Shown here piece by piece: positions 1 to 13,067 of a stretch of 64,000 nucleotides of DNA (position 1 is the stretch's first letter; every line of letters begins with the position of its first letter). A program made the translations under genes and the position numbers. The DNA comes from Craterostigma plantagineum (lineage: Eukaryota > Streptophyta > Magnoliopsida > Lamiales > Linderniaceae). The notes below the pieces were generated by a model. That model worked only from the letters and a program-made list of their open reading frames with translations, searched no databases and had not been told where the DNA came from. The stretch covers positions 1 to 64,000 of the forward strand of contig JAPQWV010001595.1 of the NCBI GenBank assembly GCA_027422505.1. The letters run 5' to 3'.

Positions 1-836
1 CATCAAAATCTCTGGGCCCGCGAAGTATATTTCGCGACCCGAAATCCATTCGGCCAAAATTTACTATTCATTTAACATTCTTCTCTATCCATCCCACGAA
101 ATACATCGGCCCGCGAAATAAATTAGCCCGCGAGATAAAATTAGCCCGAATTCACTTAAAATTTCTCGCGATAGCCACTGTTCAATCGAAAAACACTACT
201 GTAGAATAAAAATCAGTTTTCATGCCCCAAACCCTAAATTTCCAGCAAATCCTAACTCGATCATCAATCAAAATCACATAAGCATATCTTAAATTGGGCG
301 GAACTCAATTTTGAGCTCAAGAGGCACATAATAACACATTAACACATCATAAAAATTTCCAAAAACCTTAAAATAACTTCTTTCGAACTCGGATGACCGT
401 TCATCCAAATTCTGGGATTTTTAGGAATGTAATACGCTTTGTAGGGGTTAAAAACCACCTACCTATCCTCCAAGCTTAGCTTGATGGTTGTTTATGATGT
501 TGAGCTAGCCGAAAACTAATCCTCTTGTTTCGTCCGCCACCAATTTATTTGCTCTAACTTCAACTAATAACCAAGCCACGTCAAACACCAAACACAACAC
601 ATAAGCTTATTACACATCATAGTTACGGTTCTTACCCCGTCTTAAGCTTGTTGGAATTTATTTCCCTATATCAAGAGATCTGCTCGATTGTCTAACTCCT
701 TCACTGCTTGGTCGTCACCTCCTAGCTCTGTTAAGAATGATATGAACTGAGAGTGCTCGTCGGAAACTCTTAATTCTCGTCCTCGTTGGGTTCGCTCATC
801 AGCCACACTCACTTCCTATTTCTATTTCTTCTTCCT
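1..836 (-). repeat. Gypsy LTR fragment (copy of the block at 6543-7372)
   Basis: This block matches 6543-7372 almost base for base, with scattered 1-base indels and substitutions. The similarity stops near 836, where gypsy pol sequence begins. The right-hand copy lies inside a long LTR whose minus-strand U3 starts at 11400, so this is part of the same LTR family and runs off the left edge. Its join to truncated pol suggests deletion of the rest of pol up to a 3' LTR. Confidence 0.75.
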
Positions 837-1430
837 TAATCCTTCGGGGGCAGCGGGGCAGCTTCAGCAACAAGTTCGATAACGAATTCGATTTCCCGAT
901 CCGGGGGTAATCCCGGAGATCCTCAAAAGACATCGGGATACTCTTTCACTATCGGAACCTCCTCGAGCTTCGGCTGAGAAGATCCTCGGCTTTCACAGCA
1001 AAACTAGGAACAATTCGCAACCCGCGTTTACGAGTCGCAGAGCTTTCAGAGCAGAAATCCGAGGGATTGTCTTACCATTCTCTTTCCCGAAAATTCAAAT
1101 TCCTCTCCCTCGGGTGATCGGAACCTAACTACCCTCTTTGAACAGTCAATGTTGGCCCCGTATTCGAGAGCCAATCCATCCCGAATATGATGTCATATCA
1201 TTCATCGGGATTACTATAAGTCTACCTCTAACTCTCTCCCCTCTATACTAACAGTACATTTTCTACCACTAAATTCGTCCGAGTTGGATCTCCGTGTGGT
1301 AGGGATACTATGATATTGCATGAAGAACGGGTGGGATAGATTCCCGCCCTAGTCACGAAATTGGCCGACACAAACGAATGTGTGGCTCCGGAATCAATCA
1401 AATTGAAGACGGTACGTGAAAGTTATCCAA
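837..1430 (-). pseudogene. Ty3/gypsy pol fragment: aspartic protease and pre-RT linker
   Basis: The minus strand encodes a retropepsin-like protease that would cut the Gag-Pol polyprotein. The active-site triad context LIDSGATHSF is read at about 1415-1375, and the downstream GMDWL motif at about 1182-1168; both are typical of plant gypsy elements. After the protease comes a linker with a LPGLPPDREIEF-like motif, the segment that normally leads into reverse transcriptase. The frame is broken by stops between the two protease motifs. The sequence ends abruptly near 837, exactly where RT should start, so RT, RNase H and integrase are missing. It continues the gag to its right and belongs to the same element as the primer site at 2691-2702. 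Confidence 0.8.
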
Positions 1431-1434
1431 CGTA

Positions 1435-2562
1435 CCCGTAACTACAGCTGGGTTCGCCTCCGCCTCCTCGTTTTGTCAGCGTGAAAACGCTGCAGCACGG
1501 GCGGGGGTCGAATCAGGCTTTGCTGCTGATTCTGTAGTAGCGGTTGAGCTCTCGTACAATTCCGTGCAACATGCCTGTCCCACCGCACCGGAAGCACTGC
1601 AGTCTGTAGTGGTCGTGGTCCATAGCAGATGCCAAAATGATTCCGCCCGCATTGCTGACATTGGGGCACTGACACCGGTGGTCGATTAGGACATTGTGAT
1701 CCCTGGCTAAAGTTCGGGCGCCATAATCTGCGACCGGTCGATTATCTTTATTCTTCGGCCCTTGCCGAAGAACTGGCGCTTCTGACTGCTTCCTCCTTGC
1801 TGACTCCTCTCTCTTCCGGTTCGCTTCCTGGGCCTCCCTCACTACTCCTTCCGCCTGTTCGGCTATCAGCGCACGCTCCGTCGCTTGGCGGAATTCCAGC
1901 TGTCTACACCGCTATACTTAAGTCACGATAGAATTCAGGTTTCAATCCTCGAAGGAACCTCGTAACTTTCAGCGTATTCGTCGCTACGAAATGAGGTGCG
2001 AAACGAGATAACTCCTCGAATCTGCGGATATACTCCGCAACCGGCATACGACCTTGCTTCAGGTTCATAAAATCGTACATCGCTGCTCCTGGTCGTGAGC
2101 AGTGAAGTACTTGTCATAGAAGAGCTCCCTGAAGCGTTCCCATGTCATGGTAGCAGGGTCTTCTAACACCTTTACCGTGTTCCACCAAAACGCGAGCTTC
2201 CCGAAGCAGGGAAATGGCACACAACACCTTCTCATTATTCGGCACACGGCTATAGATGAAGAGATCTTCTTTGGTGCCGATCCAGTCCTCAGCCACTGCC
2301 GGTTTAGCGGCCTCGGCAAACGTTGAGGATTTAGCTTACGGAATCTCTCCCCAATGATTTCTACTCGATCAGGTTGCGGGGAGGAACGGTGCTCAGATGA
2401 GCTCCGATGATTGATCAGATCATTGATCTGGTCTGACTGTCGTTGGATTAATTCAGTCAGACGATGGATAGTATCGCGCTCAGGAGTCGAGGACTCAGGT
2501 TCGTCCCGTCGACTCGTTTCTCCTAACAGCTCTCGTCTCGGTCGTCCTCTCGACATTTCCAA
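1435..2562 (-). pseudogene. Ty3/gypsy gag (capsid and zinc knuckle), frameshifted
   Basis: Three overlapping minus-strand reading frames together give a retrotransposon Gag. It starts at 2562 with an Arg/Glu-rich N-terminus and a helical stretch. The Retrotrans_gag core follows (phrases such as AEDWIGTKEDLF and MTWERFRELFYDKYF, about 2320-2070). An Arg/Glu/Lys-rich linker leads to a CCHC zinc knuckle at about 1605-1548. The knuckle's first half (CFRCGGTG) and second half (HVARNC) lie in different frames, so at least one indel separates them; others split the capsid core. Gag would package RNA in a virus-like particle. The gene begins about 130 bp inside the primer site, as expected. Confidence 0.78.
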
Positions 2563-2690
2563 CTACTATATAATACACAAACGAGCACATAAGAACATAA
2601 TCACGTTAGCATATAATACTTACAGGCAAGGCTGGTTCTCCCGGCTTCTGAGCGGCAGTACATGGACAGTCTCAGAATCTAAAACCTAAC

Positions 2691-2702
2691 GCTCTGATAC
2701 CA
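2691..2702 (-). other. Primer-binding site (tRNA-iMet) of the gypsy element
   Basis: Read on the minus strand this is TGGTATCAGAGC, complementary to the 3' end of initiator tRNA-Met. It sits 2 bp from the LTR end at 2705 and upstream of gag, which fixes the element's orientation as minus. Confidence 0.85.
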
Positions 2703-2704
2703 CC

Positions 2705-5171
2705 TGTGGCGACCCTTATAGCGACCTCGTTTACTAATTAAGGTTAGTGGCGGAAGACCCGTCTAATAAAAACTTTTTCCTAAAATAATGTACATTACTA
2801 TAAAAGTCTGTCTACATCGTCATCTCTGTACACGGGCCAAGGCCCAAAATGACAGAAGAACAAAAATCCTAGTGTCGCTCCACAGGTCTTCATCCATGTA
2901 CCGCCCCGCATGCAATGTACACTCTTTCTTTCCCACAATCCTATCACAAATCATACAACACAGGGCCCTATGTCAGACTCGACACCTCGCGCGCCCATAA
3001 TAAAAACATACGGAAGCTTACACTAGCAGCGTTTTGACGATCACGCAACTGCCCTGCTAGGCCGCTCTTCCGTAAGCGGTAGCCTACGCCGACAGCGTTT
3101 TGACGATCACGCAACTGCCCTGTCAGGTCGCTCCCTCCGCTGAAAATATAATCACGACGGTTTTGCACCTCGGGACGTTCACGCCCGAGTAGACAGATCG
3201 ATCACGCCTGTCTGCCGTCAGGTGTCATACGAGTACCAACCTCGACTCCTCAACGAGTCAACAATAAAAAATACAAACATCTCATTCTACCCCGCTCGTC
3301 AATATCTCGAAACAACACCGTTTCAATACGGTGTAAATATCTCACCCCTGTGATATGATATGCATATGCTATGCATATAAACGTGATAATACATGAAAAC
3401 ATGCTTCCACATTAGACGTACGTAGAACACGTCAATCATTTAATCACATAGAAGCACATAAGATCATATATGTGTTTACGCATTGTAGATGAATAATCAC
3501 CTACCTGTCCTCCCGATAAAATCAGTCGACAATCCTGGTGAATTTCTACAGTTCGAATATCTGGGCACAAATATTATTATATCAATATATTTACTAAGTC
3601 ACCTAACTTCGAAATTTCCAAACTCTAAGTCTCAAAACCCTAAAATTATCAAAACCCTAAAAATACGCAGAAAAATAGATGATATCGATAATTATTATAT
3701 CTCGAAAGATTTGATATATAAATGAAATACCGGAACTTTTATTGGTGGAGAATTAAAATTTGTTCATAAATGTCGAAACCTTAATTCATTGGAATTATAA
3801 CACCTAAAACTTATAATATATCGAGTTTGTTAGGGAGGTTAAATGTCGAAGTGTTTCTTGAGAAAGTCGAGATCTCTATATGTCGAGTTCTTTATTGATA
3901 TGCCGAGATCTTTGCATGACGCATGTTTGCAAAGGTTAAATATGTCATCTCGAAATCTTAAAGGTTAAATATCGAGATCTGGTTAAATGTCAAAATGATA
4001 TGAAGAATCTCGAAATGATATGGGAAATGTCGAGACCTGATTAAATGTCGAAATGTTTCCGAAAAGGTCGAGATCTCATTGAATCACCTAAATTTTATAA
4101 TAATAAATTATTCGTTGGGAGGAGTTTATTAGTGGAGTTAAATGTCGAAACTCATCACACAAAAAGTTATTAAAATAATCAAAGCTTGGAAATACTCAGA
4201 ATCGGCCGAACTTCATCTTAACTATTATAATCTCATGTCACCATCGATAAAACCTACTACATATAATTTATTAGATATTCTAAGTTATGAAATTCTTTAA
4301 TCGCCCATGTTAGTCTCATTAGTCCAATTACTATAACCTTATTTGGAAATATTCATCACCCATGATAAGGTTGACTATCTACAAGTAATTAAATATCTAA
4401 ATGTACTATTCTACCCAAAGGATCATCATGCGTCTCAAAAAAAATTCTCCATCAAACGGCTCGAAGTTTAATAATCATATATATTCAAGTGTACAAGGAG
4501 TAGAATGTCAGCACCCAAAACAAGCCAAACTTAGGGTTTTAGAACGTATAATCATTCAGGAGTTCCACATATAATCATAAAAACATTCAAATAATCTAGT
4601 TGGGGTTTTGTATAAAACATGGTAACCCACGAAATTACTTATAATCATCACCTAGTTACAACAATGGCATTCAACTAACAAGAAAAATCTGAATATATTA
4701 GGTTCAAGAGATAATACCTTGCTTGAGTTTTCAAATTATTGGATTTATGTAGCTGAGGTTCTTTCGTTTTCTTTCTCACCTTCCTTCGTATGATATCTTT
4801 TCTAGGTATCAAAGTTTGTTTTTAAACTCATCAATACGGATATGTACTGAAGTAAAAAAAATAAAATGATGTTGATTAGACAACTTGGTAGATGACGAGT
4901 TTTTTGCCTAAGAGCTAAGTAATCTTATAGTTATCTCATGTACTTTGGGCTTGTGGCTTTATTTCGAAATACACCCCCATCTAAATATAGCCCAAATTAA
5001 TATTATTCTAACCTTACAAGTTCTATTTAGCTTCTTGAATAACTTTCGAATTCAGAACCATAGGAATTTATGCATTTATTCTACAACTGAAATTTCTTTA
5101 TCAGACTTCCTAACTCACAGAATTACATATAATTACATCAAAACACCGTATTAAAATTTACGGGTATTACA
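2705..5171 (-). repeat. Gypsy 5' LTR (about 2.47 kb)
   Basis: The plus strand begins TGTGGCGACC next to the primer site and ends GGGTATTACA at 5171, so the minus-strand LTR reads TGTAATACCC...GGTCGCCACA with canonical TG/CA ends. It contains a repeated 37-bp phrase (GCGTTTTGACGATCACGCAA at about 3030 and 3091). It also has a tract at 3770-4150 in which short motifs such as GTCGAGATCT and TTAAATGTCGAAATG recur irregularly. No gene is seen inside it. Confidence 0.72.
3770..4150. repeat. Irregular short repeats inside the gypsy LTR
   Basis: The motifs GTCGAGATCT, TTAAATGTCGAAA and GAAATGATATG recur about every 30-60 bp with variable spacing. This looks like degenerate tandem repetition within the LTR U3, possibly regulatory. 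Their function is unknown. Confidence 0.5.
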
Positions 5172-8100
5172 ACCCTACTTCCTAATTAGAATTATTTGGC
5201 GGATTTCCGCAACGAAAGTCGCAGAGGACCCGATTTATCAAAAACTTTTTAAAGAAAATAACATACATATATAATCTAAAGTCGGGTGTTACAAAAACGT
5301 CATATAATTACATCGGGCCGAAGCCCCAAAATCCAAACCCGACTATCCTACGCCTCTCCACAGGTCGCGTCCCATGTACTGCAACGCCCTCAAAAGCCCG
5401 TGGAGTCACCGCCGCCAGCCAGCCTACAGTTCACCCGGACACTCATCGGTGTCGGGCTCGGTTTTACCTATAAAAATAAAACCCTGAGCAAATTGCCCAG
5501 TAGGTGATAGTAAAAACATGCAATGCATGCGTGCACTCAACCCAATCCCAATCCTCACATCATAATAAAATGCACGCTCGATCCTAATTCACATCTCAAC
5601 ACATAACAGGGCCCTAGGCTAGACTCAGCACCCACGCGCGCAATGGCAAACTACGCCATAAACCATGCGGTAGCCCACGCCGGCCGTGCCAGTCGCTCCC
5701 TCCGCACACAATCTCAACCTGACGGTATTACACCTCGGTGTAGTGGCTCGAGTAGTGTACCACTAACCGAGTAGACAGAAATCTCACATCTGTCTGCCGT
5801 CCCTGAGCCAAATAATATCCGGTGGTATACACCTCGGGTGGCTCAATCCCGAGTAGATGGGTGTCGCAAACCCCTCTCCCACCAGGTGCTACACGAGTCT
5901 AACCTTGACGTCCAATAACGGTCACTCTACCCCACTCAACCGACACCGTAAGGTGTCACCGTACAATTACGGTATCTCATCAACCTCTCACGTGCATGTC
6001 GTGAAATGCACATATAATCAATCGCATGTAACATATACACCGAAACCACATAACTTGTATAATATCAACCTAGGCCAAATGTTTAATTTAAAATATGATT
6101 GACCCGAAAATATAAGCCATAGTACGACATATTTTATTTTAAAATTGATTTGGGCTGAAAATAATTTTATTTAAATGTATTGGGCCTAAAATAGGGCAAA
6201 ATCCCAAAATAAAATTCGCTGGTCAACTCCAGTCAACGCCCAAATCGAAATCGCCCGGTCCCACCTAAAACGCTTGGTCAACCCGCAAAAGTTCAGGTCA
6301 ACATTCGAATTCAAAGGACTTTCGCCGCATTCGCAAATCGTCGGATTGGGCGCGCGAAGCCCGATTTCAAGCCCGCGAGAAACCTGATTTCTCTCACAGG
6401 AATCACCCGCGAAAGTCAATCGGCCCGCGAGACTTAGATCGGCCTGCGACGCCTCTTACAGGAATCACCCTTCAAATCGGCCCGCAAAAGACTACGGCCC
6501 GCGAGAACCCGAGTTTTGGCCCGTGAAGACTTATTTCACTCACGCATCAAAAATCTCTGGGCCCGCGAAGTATATTTCGCGACCCCAAAATCCATTCGGC
6601 CAAATTTACTATTCATTTAACATTCTTTTCTATCCATCCCACGAATACATCGGCCCGCGAAATAATTAGCCCGCGAGATAAAATTAGCCCGAATCACCTA
6701 AATTTCTCGCGATAGCCACTGTTTCAATCGAAAACACTACTGTAGAATAAAAATCAATTTTTCATGCCCCAAACCCTAAATTCCAGAAAATCCTAACTCG
6801 ATCATCAATCAAAATCACATAAGCATATCATTAAATTGCAGAACTCATATTTTGAGCTCAAGAGGCACATAATAACACATTAACACATCATAAAAATTTC
6901 AAAAAACCTTAAAATAACTTCTTCGAACTCGGATGACCCGTTCATCCAAATTCTGGGATTTTTAGGAATGTATTACGCTTTGTAGGGGTTAAAAACCACC
7001 TACCTATCCTCCAAGCTTAGCTTGATGGTTGTTTATGATGTTGAGCTAGCCGCAAACTAATCCTCTTGTTTCGTCCGCCACCAATTTATTTGCTCTAACT
7101 TCAACTAATTAACCAAGCCACGTCAAACACCAAACACAACACATAAGCTTATTACAAATCATAGTTACGGTTCTTACCCCCGTCTTAAGCTTGTTGGAAT
7201 TTATTTCCCTATATCAAAGATCTGCTCGATTGTCTAACTCCTTCACTGCTTGGTCGTCACCTCCTAGCTCTGTTAAGAATGATATGAACTGAGAGTGCTC
7301 GTCGGAAACTCTTAATTCTCGTCCTCGTTGGGTTCGCTCATCACCCACACTCACTTTCCTATTTCTTCTTTTCTTTCTTCCTTCAGTTACTCACGTTTTT
7401 GGTTTGTGATTATTTCTTATGTGTTTCATATAGAATGACCAAGTGCTGATAAGTCCCTCACGTGTATTTACCCTTCCCATTAAGTAATCCCACGTTTCTA
7501 TATATTCTAAATCAATTATGATTGGTTTTTAGGCTAAGTAGCAAATAGGGGCATGATTTCCAACTTGGGGCTTCCCATGTTTTAAATAACCTTATCCTTA
7601 TCTTATTTTATTTGGGCCAAAGCAATTATCTATTTGGGCCACTTTCCTTTATAAATTAACTAGTTTATTGCCCGTGCATTGCACGGGTATAATTTTTTTT
7701 GTTAAAACTATTTACTTAATATCCAAAAATAACTGAGCTATTAATTATTTATTTGGCTTCATAATATTTGTTTCTCGCTAGTTGTTTGGTCATGCATGCA
7801 ACACATGATTCTTTAACTTGTAACAATTGAAAGTTAATAAAATGATTCAACATAATTTTCCATAAAAACTCAAACATCACAAATACACGCTACGTCCAAA
7901 TATACGGAGTAATACTTGCTTCTCTGTTGTCGACTCATGTCCATAGCACAGGGAGGTCTATGAGACTATGCCAGCATCTTGATGTATGACTTCCCATAAA
8001 AATCGAGAAAGATGATTGAGGTAGTGAACTGGCCATAATGACTCGTGGTAAAAACAGGCTTGTCTTCTAAATTTTCCAATTGCGATGCGAAACAAAATAC

Positions 8101-11100
8101 CTTGTACGACAAAATTATCAAAAACGAACCAACAAAAAACCTCAAATATCAAACCTTAAAACTTGAAATTTAAAGATCCCTCCCTAACCAAAGGAAAAGC
8201 GTAATAGAAAGTATATATAGCAACCGCACCAGATTTTCCGAAAAGACAATTTGGAAAATGAATGCAGCAAATATCACCGAAGCATCGCCTGGGTGCAACA
8301 CGTATTAGGTGGAGCACACCACGGTATTACCCAACACCAGACTGGATATAAACGGAAATCAACAGATGATTAGTATTTGATGAACGACTGGTGCAGTGTA
8401 ATGTAAAAATGACTAAATATGGCTAATGAACACAAACAAAATACTGAATGGATTTTTCGAAAAAGCATCAATCTAGCCTATTTGTATTTCTTGCAGCATT
8501 ACAACATTAATGACTCGGTGAGAGTGATAATGAAATAATGCTGAATGACAAAATCGAGGTACATCATAAGGTCAATAGGGTTCATTCACCTCTAATAGAA
8601 TTGATCATGTCAGCATTTAAATCATTCGAGGAATATTCCATCCATCCTTGGCTGAAAACCCTTTAAAAGTTATCATTCATGCTTACATTCATTGCATATG
8701 CTCCTATTGTCAATACGGTCCATAGGTCCTGATAAATCTTTAATGAATGTCTTCAAGAAATGGTAATGGTATTCTTCAAGTATAAAGTCCAATGATAAAT
8801 GAAATGCTACTTGGGGTATACCTTTTGGACTGCGTGAGGTGGTGAAACTATTGTTGTCCGCGGACCTTCTAAAAAGAGTCGTGCCTGCCTCAATCGTTCT
8901 CAGTGGCCATTCCTTTTTTTTTCTTTGGTTGGAATTCCTTTGCATAGCTGTAAAAAAGGATTACATTTCAGTGAAAAGATATCAAATTTTCCTACCAAAT
9001 CCTACCAAGCAATCCTCCAAATCTTTCTAAGAGCAGGAATTTGTATATGATGAAGGCATAGACAACTTATGAATCTTATCAACTATAATGCTGATAGCAT
9101 CGCCCACAATGTCTTCGAGATGTGTCGCCCCACCTTTGATTTCATGCTTTTCCAAATATTATCTACCAAAGCTTCTACTAATTGTCGATTTTCGACGCTC
9201 ACCACATATGGTAAGACAAAGAAATCTAATAAATGAATACTAAAAACAGGAATATAACCTAGACCAACCCGCTTTACTGTTATAAAGATATAGATAAAGA
9301 ATTAAGACATTAAAACACTTTAATTACACAACAAATATGATTATAAGAATAAAAGTATTGTGTTACCAAACTCATCATAAGGGTGCTAATACATTGCAGA
9401 TTATTCATAATACGATATTAATTGTATGGAAAAACAAAATTCAGCCCATTAAACTGAAAACTTTAGTAACATAAAAACCAATTTTAGGCTTATATTTCGT
9501 ACAACCAATATGCAACAATATACAAAAGAAACTGAATATTCAATATTTGAACATCAATCTACCAGAACAACAGGAAAAAGACGAAAAAAAGGAAAGAAAA
9601 GATTCTATATCAGAAACAACCTAATATATATTTAGCTTTATCAAATTCTGATCCCTCGAATTACAAAGGAAACAGATCTATAGAAATTTTTTCAACTTAT
9701 TTACATCATCCACCAACTGAGACTTGTTGTTCTCCGGTTTCTCATCATATCGTCGCCTCGTCGGAACTCGGAATAGCTTAATCCCTGGTCGAGTGATCAG
9801 CGTTGACATCATATACGTTTCTCGTGAATTATAAACAAAAAAGAAAACTTACCAACTAAATATAAAAAAGATTTGAAGTAACACTTTGGTCATATATATG
9901 AATTATACATGCTGGTAAATAATATGACATTCCCAAACATTTCCACTTATCCGAATAGAACCTTTTACAGCCCCCGGTATAAATCCCATCTAAGCCAGCG
10001 ACCCAAAAACAGTCCAACTTTCCTCGCAAACAACAATCTTAGTCGCCGAAGTAAAAATGTCAATCGAGCCCCAATAAAAGTGACAGAAGTCATGAAAGGC
10101 ACACACATTATCAATAAATTAATTAGCACATTGAGAATGACACGACACTCAAAAGAAAAGGTCTTTATTATGAGGACATGCTATTGGAATTTGGAATAGG
10201 TACCAGCTTTACCTCGCTGACGAAGAATTGTAAATCTCGATGTGAACAGCTCTTAAATATTCGAGTTTCTCTTCACTTCCTTTGCTTTAAGATTTGCTAT
10301 TTACTTCATCTTTCGTACCTGCAAATAATAAAGTGCCTTAAAAATAAGAAGAGTAATAGTCTATGGAAGTATCATAGGGCTTGAATCAATTGTTTCCAAA
10401 ACAGACTTAAGCAATCACTCAACTAAGCCACTTCATACCTGCAACTCCATAAGGGAACTCTACTAACATCCCTATTGGTTACGGAAAACCAAATTTGCGA
10501 CACTATACCGAGCCATAAAAAATAATGAAAAATAAAGAAAAAAACTAAATGAAAAATGGAAAATACCCCTTTGCCTGAATCGCTGCCACCCCTTGCAGTG
10601 CCCCAAACAGCCGTTTGCCTAATCAATGGCCGCTCCTCGCACTGATCTGACCCGTGTGGCCGCAAAACTTTACGGGTTACGCCATACCAGTCAAAGGCTT
10701 GCTCCGAACCCAACTTCAAGCTACTATAGAAAATGAAAATGATACGCACTAAATGAAATTAGGTAAGAATTTGATCCTACATAACCAATCGGCAGTAAAG
10801 ATGAAGAATTACAAACGAACGGACAATACAAAATAAAAGAAGTAATCCCCGATGAGAGGTGCTTGATTTGTACGGACGCTCCGACGTTGACGATGATGTT
10901 CACCGCTCCTTCTTCCACGGAATCTCAGAGGGTGCTGGGTAGTGGGAAGCCTACCTTACGAAAATTATCGTCGGTCTTCAACGAAGTTGAGCGTGCGCTT
11001 TGGGAATGCGATGGGAGCAGTAAACTGTAAACCCTTCTATTAGCAGATCGTGGGTTGTTTTTTTCTTTTAATTATTTTACTAATTAATTCAAAAATTAAG

Positions 11101-11400
11101 AGTGGAGGACACGTGGCACCATTAGGTGAAGCCTACATTTAAATGTATATATAGGATTACTCCAAATTGGGCTTTCACTATTTCATGTGGCTTCTATTAT
11201 TATTAATATACTTTATTACTTGGGCTCCCTAGTCTTCTCGGCCCATACGATTCTATTTAATCCTGGGACCTAATTACTATTTTCGGTTTCATTCGAATTT
11301 TGTTCAAAATATTTCTTAGGAATTTTATTCCTAATATTTTCTTCCCTAATTGTCTTGAAATTTCCTATCGAAATCCCGCTTTAAATTTGCGGGTATTACA
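5172..11400 (-). repeat. Second gypsy LTR, split by a Helitron
   Basis: On the minus strand it starts TGTAATACCCGC at 11400, like the LTR at 2705-5171. The two LTRs share the order of sub-blocks (ACTTTTT tract, CTCCACAGGTC, AGGGCCCTA, CTCGGG phrases, GTAGACAG). The U5 end near 5172-5190 lacks a clean TG terminus and abuts the other LTR. Removing the Helitron (7660-11156) leaves about 2.7 kb, comparable to the first LTR. The block 6543-7372 is the partner of 1-836. No coding sequence is recognised outside the Helitron. Confidence 0.65.
7660..11156 (-). mobile_element. Helitron, non-autonomous, about 3.5 kb
   Basis: The minus-strand 3' end reads CCCGTGC-AAT-GCACGGG followed by CAATAAACTAG at 7660: a 7-bp-stem hairpin a few bases before the terminal CTAG, the hallmark of Helitron 3' ends. 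The minus-strand 5' end at 11156 begins TCCTATATATAC. The left host base is A (7659) and the right host base is T (11157), matching insertion between A and T with no target duplication. No Rep or helicase motif was found, so it would need an autonomous partner. It carries several short ORFs of unknown origin, for example minus-strand tracts at 8945-8673 and 10990-10740, which may be captured host fragments. Confidence 0.8.
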
Positions 11401-11882
11401 CACTATCTTCAAGAGTAAAATAGTGTATTGTTTTTAATATCATTTTACTTTAAAAAACTTACTTTAATTATATTCATATATTTTGTATTGTTTAATAATT
11501 AAATTAAAATCAACGTTAATTTTCTTTCATTCATTGATATTAATTTTATTATAGAATTTATTAAAGCTACTTAATAATTATTTTCTAAATTACATTAGAA
11601 AAAGGATTTCTAGAGGTAGTTTAAATTTAAATTGCAGTATGCACTATCTTCAAGACTAAAACAATGTTATGGTTTTTAATATCATTTTACTTTAAAAAGC
11701 TTACTTTAATTATATTCATATATTTGTATTATTTAATAATTAAAGTAAAATCAACGTCAATTTCTTTCATTCATTGATATTAATTTTAATATAAAATTTA
11801 TTAAAGCTAATTAATAATTATTTCCTAAATTACATTAAAAAAGGATTTCTAGAGGTAGTTTAAATTTAAATTTACATTATCT
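11401..11882. repeat. AT-rich tandem duplication (2 x about 240 bp)
   Basis: The unit begins CACTATCTTCAAGA and ends in TTTAAATTTAAATT. It occurs at 11401-11641 and again at 11642-11882 with modest divergence. It directly abuts the LTR end at 11400. No coding capacity. Confidence 0.85.
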
Positions 11883-11892
11883 TTTGTTTATA

Positions 11893-12211
11893 CTCCCTCG
11901 ATTTTATTTACTTGTCGTTTAAGGTTTTTTCACTTATATTAAGAAATAGAATAAAATGTCTAATATGCCCCTAATTAATTGCTTAAGCCTTTTTAATATA
12001 TTCCATTTAATAATTGTTTGATCATTTATTTTCACATATCACGTTTCTATTTGTCTACTAAAATGTCTTATTGGAAGTTGTAATATTGAAAATCATAAAA
12101 AAGGGTAAAACTGGAAATATGATAAATATTTGTATTGAAATCTGTAAAACGACATCTAATTAGAAACAAAATTAGAGAGCTAAAACGACATGTAAATAAA
12201 ATCGGAGGGAG
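11893..12211. mobile_element. Stowaway-like MITE (Tc1/mariner)
   Basis: The left end reads CTCCCTCGATTTTATTTAC and the right end is its inverted complement ending AAAATCGGAGGGAG. The two ends form TIRs of about 28 bp. Both ends are flanked by TA (11891-11892 and 12212-12213), the mariner target. The size, 319 bp, and the CTCCCTC terminus fit Stowaway MITEs. Confidence 0.9.
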
Positions 12212-12213
12212 TA

Positions 12214-13067
12214 TAATTACTAATGGTAACAATAAATATAGGTATTAATTTTACTGTAGAAAATAGAGTTTACAGAAAATATTATATATTTTACGAGAGT
12301 GCCAACCGAGAGGTAAAATCCTAGGAATTCACCAAGTTGTAACATTTGGAAACTCACTCCCTATTTTTTTTTAAAAAAAATCCCTTTTTCTTCTTTTCGA
12401 ATTAATCATATAGCTGAAATAAAGAGAATTAATGTATACATAGACTATTTTGGTTGGATCGAAGGAATTGATGAGGGTAAATAAAACGAAAATGAAAAGC
12501 GAGAAAGGATGGGTGGAAATAGGCGACGGTCGTTAGCCCACCGTAAGTCCCCCACCGTGTGTTAATATAAACATCGATTGAATAGCAACTAATAATGGCC
12601 ATCATCATTGATTAGTAGTCTCGATATTGGCAAAGACAATCATCACAAACAGGCACCATTATTATGCTCGAAAGCATTGGGAGATACTCCATTCCATCCC
12701 AAGAGAGAACCAACGTACCATTTTTTCTGCTGATATAATGAATTCACTCTCCCTCTTGATGTAGTAGTAGTAGTATTCTGATGCATCTCACATGACGTTT
12801 TCAATGAACCTTCTTTGGAATAAATGCAATGGAAAGAAGAAAATTGGTCCCTAATGATGCACCGATATTTAGGTGATCTTTCGGGGTTTATTTCGAGTTA
12901 ATTGGGGGATTTAAATCCTGATTTCAGCTTAATGTGGGCATATTAAGCTATCATGATAGTTTTTTCTATTTGGGATCTTTCTGCAATTTTAGCATAGATT
13001 TGGGGCTGTTTTGCAATTTACAAGATTTGGTCAGATTAATCAGTCCATACACGAGGCTGAGGGAAAC
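12214..13067. other. No gene recognised (AT-rich spacer)
   Basis: I see only AT-rich sequence and short ORFs without recognisable motifs. Confidence 0.5.

Noticed and set aside
3030..3120. CRISPR-like repeats
   Set aside because: There are only two copies inside a plant LTR and no array.
11401..11882. Satellite array
   Set aside because: There are only two units, so this is a local tandem duplication.
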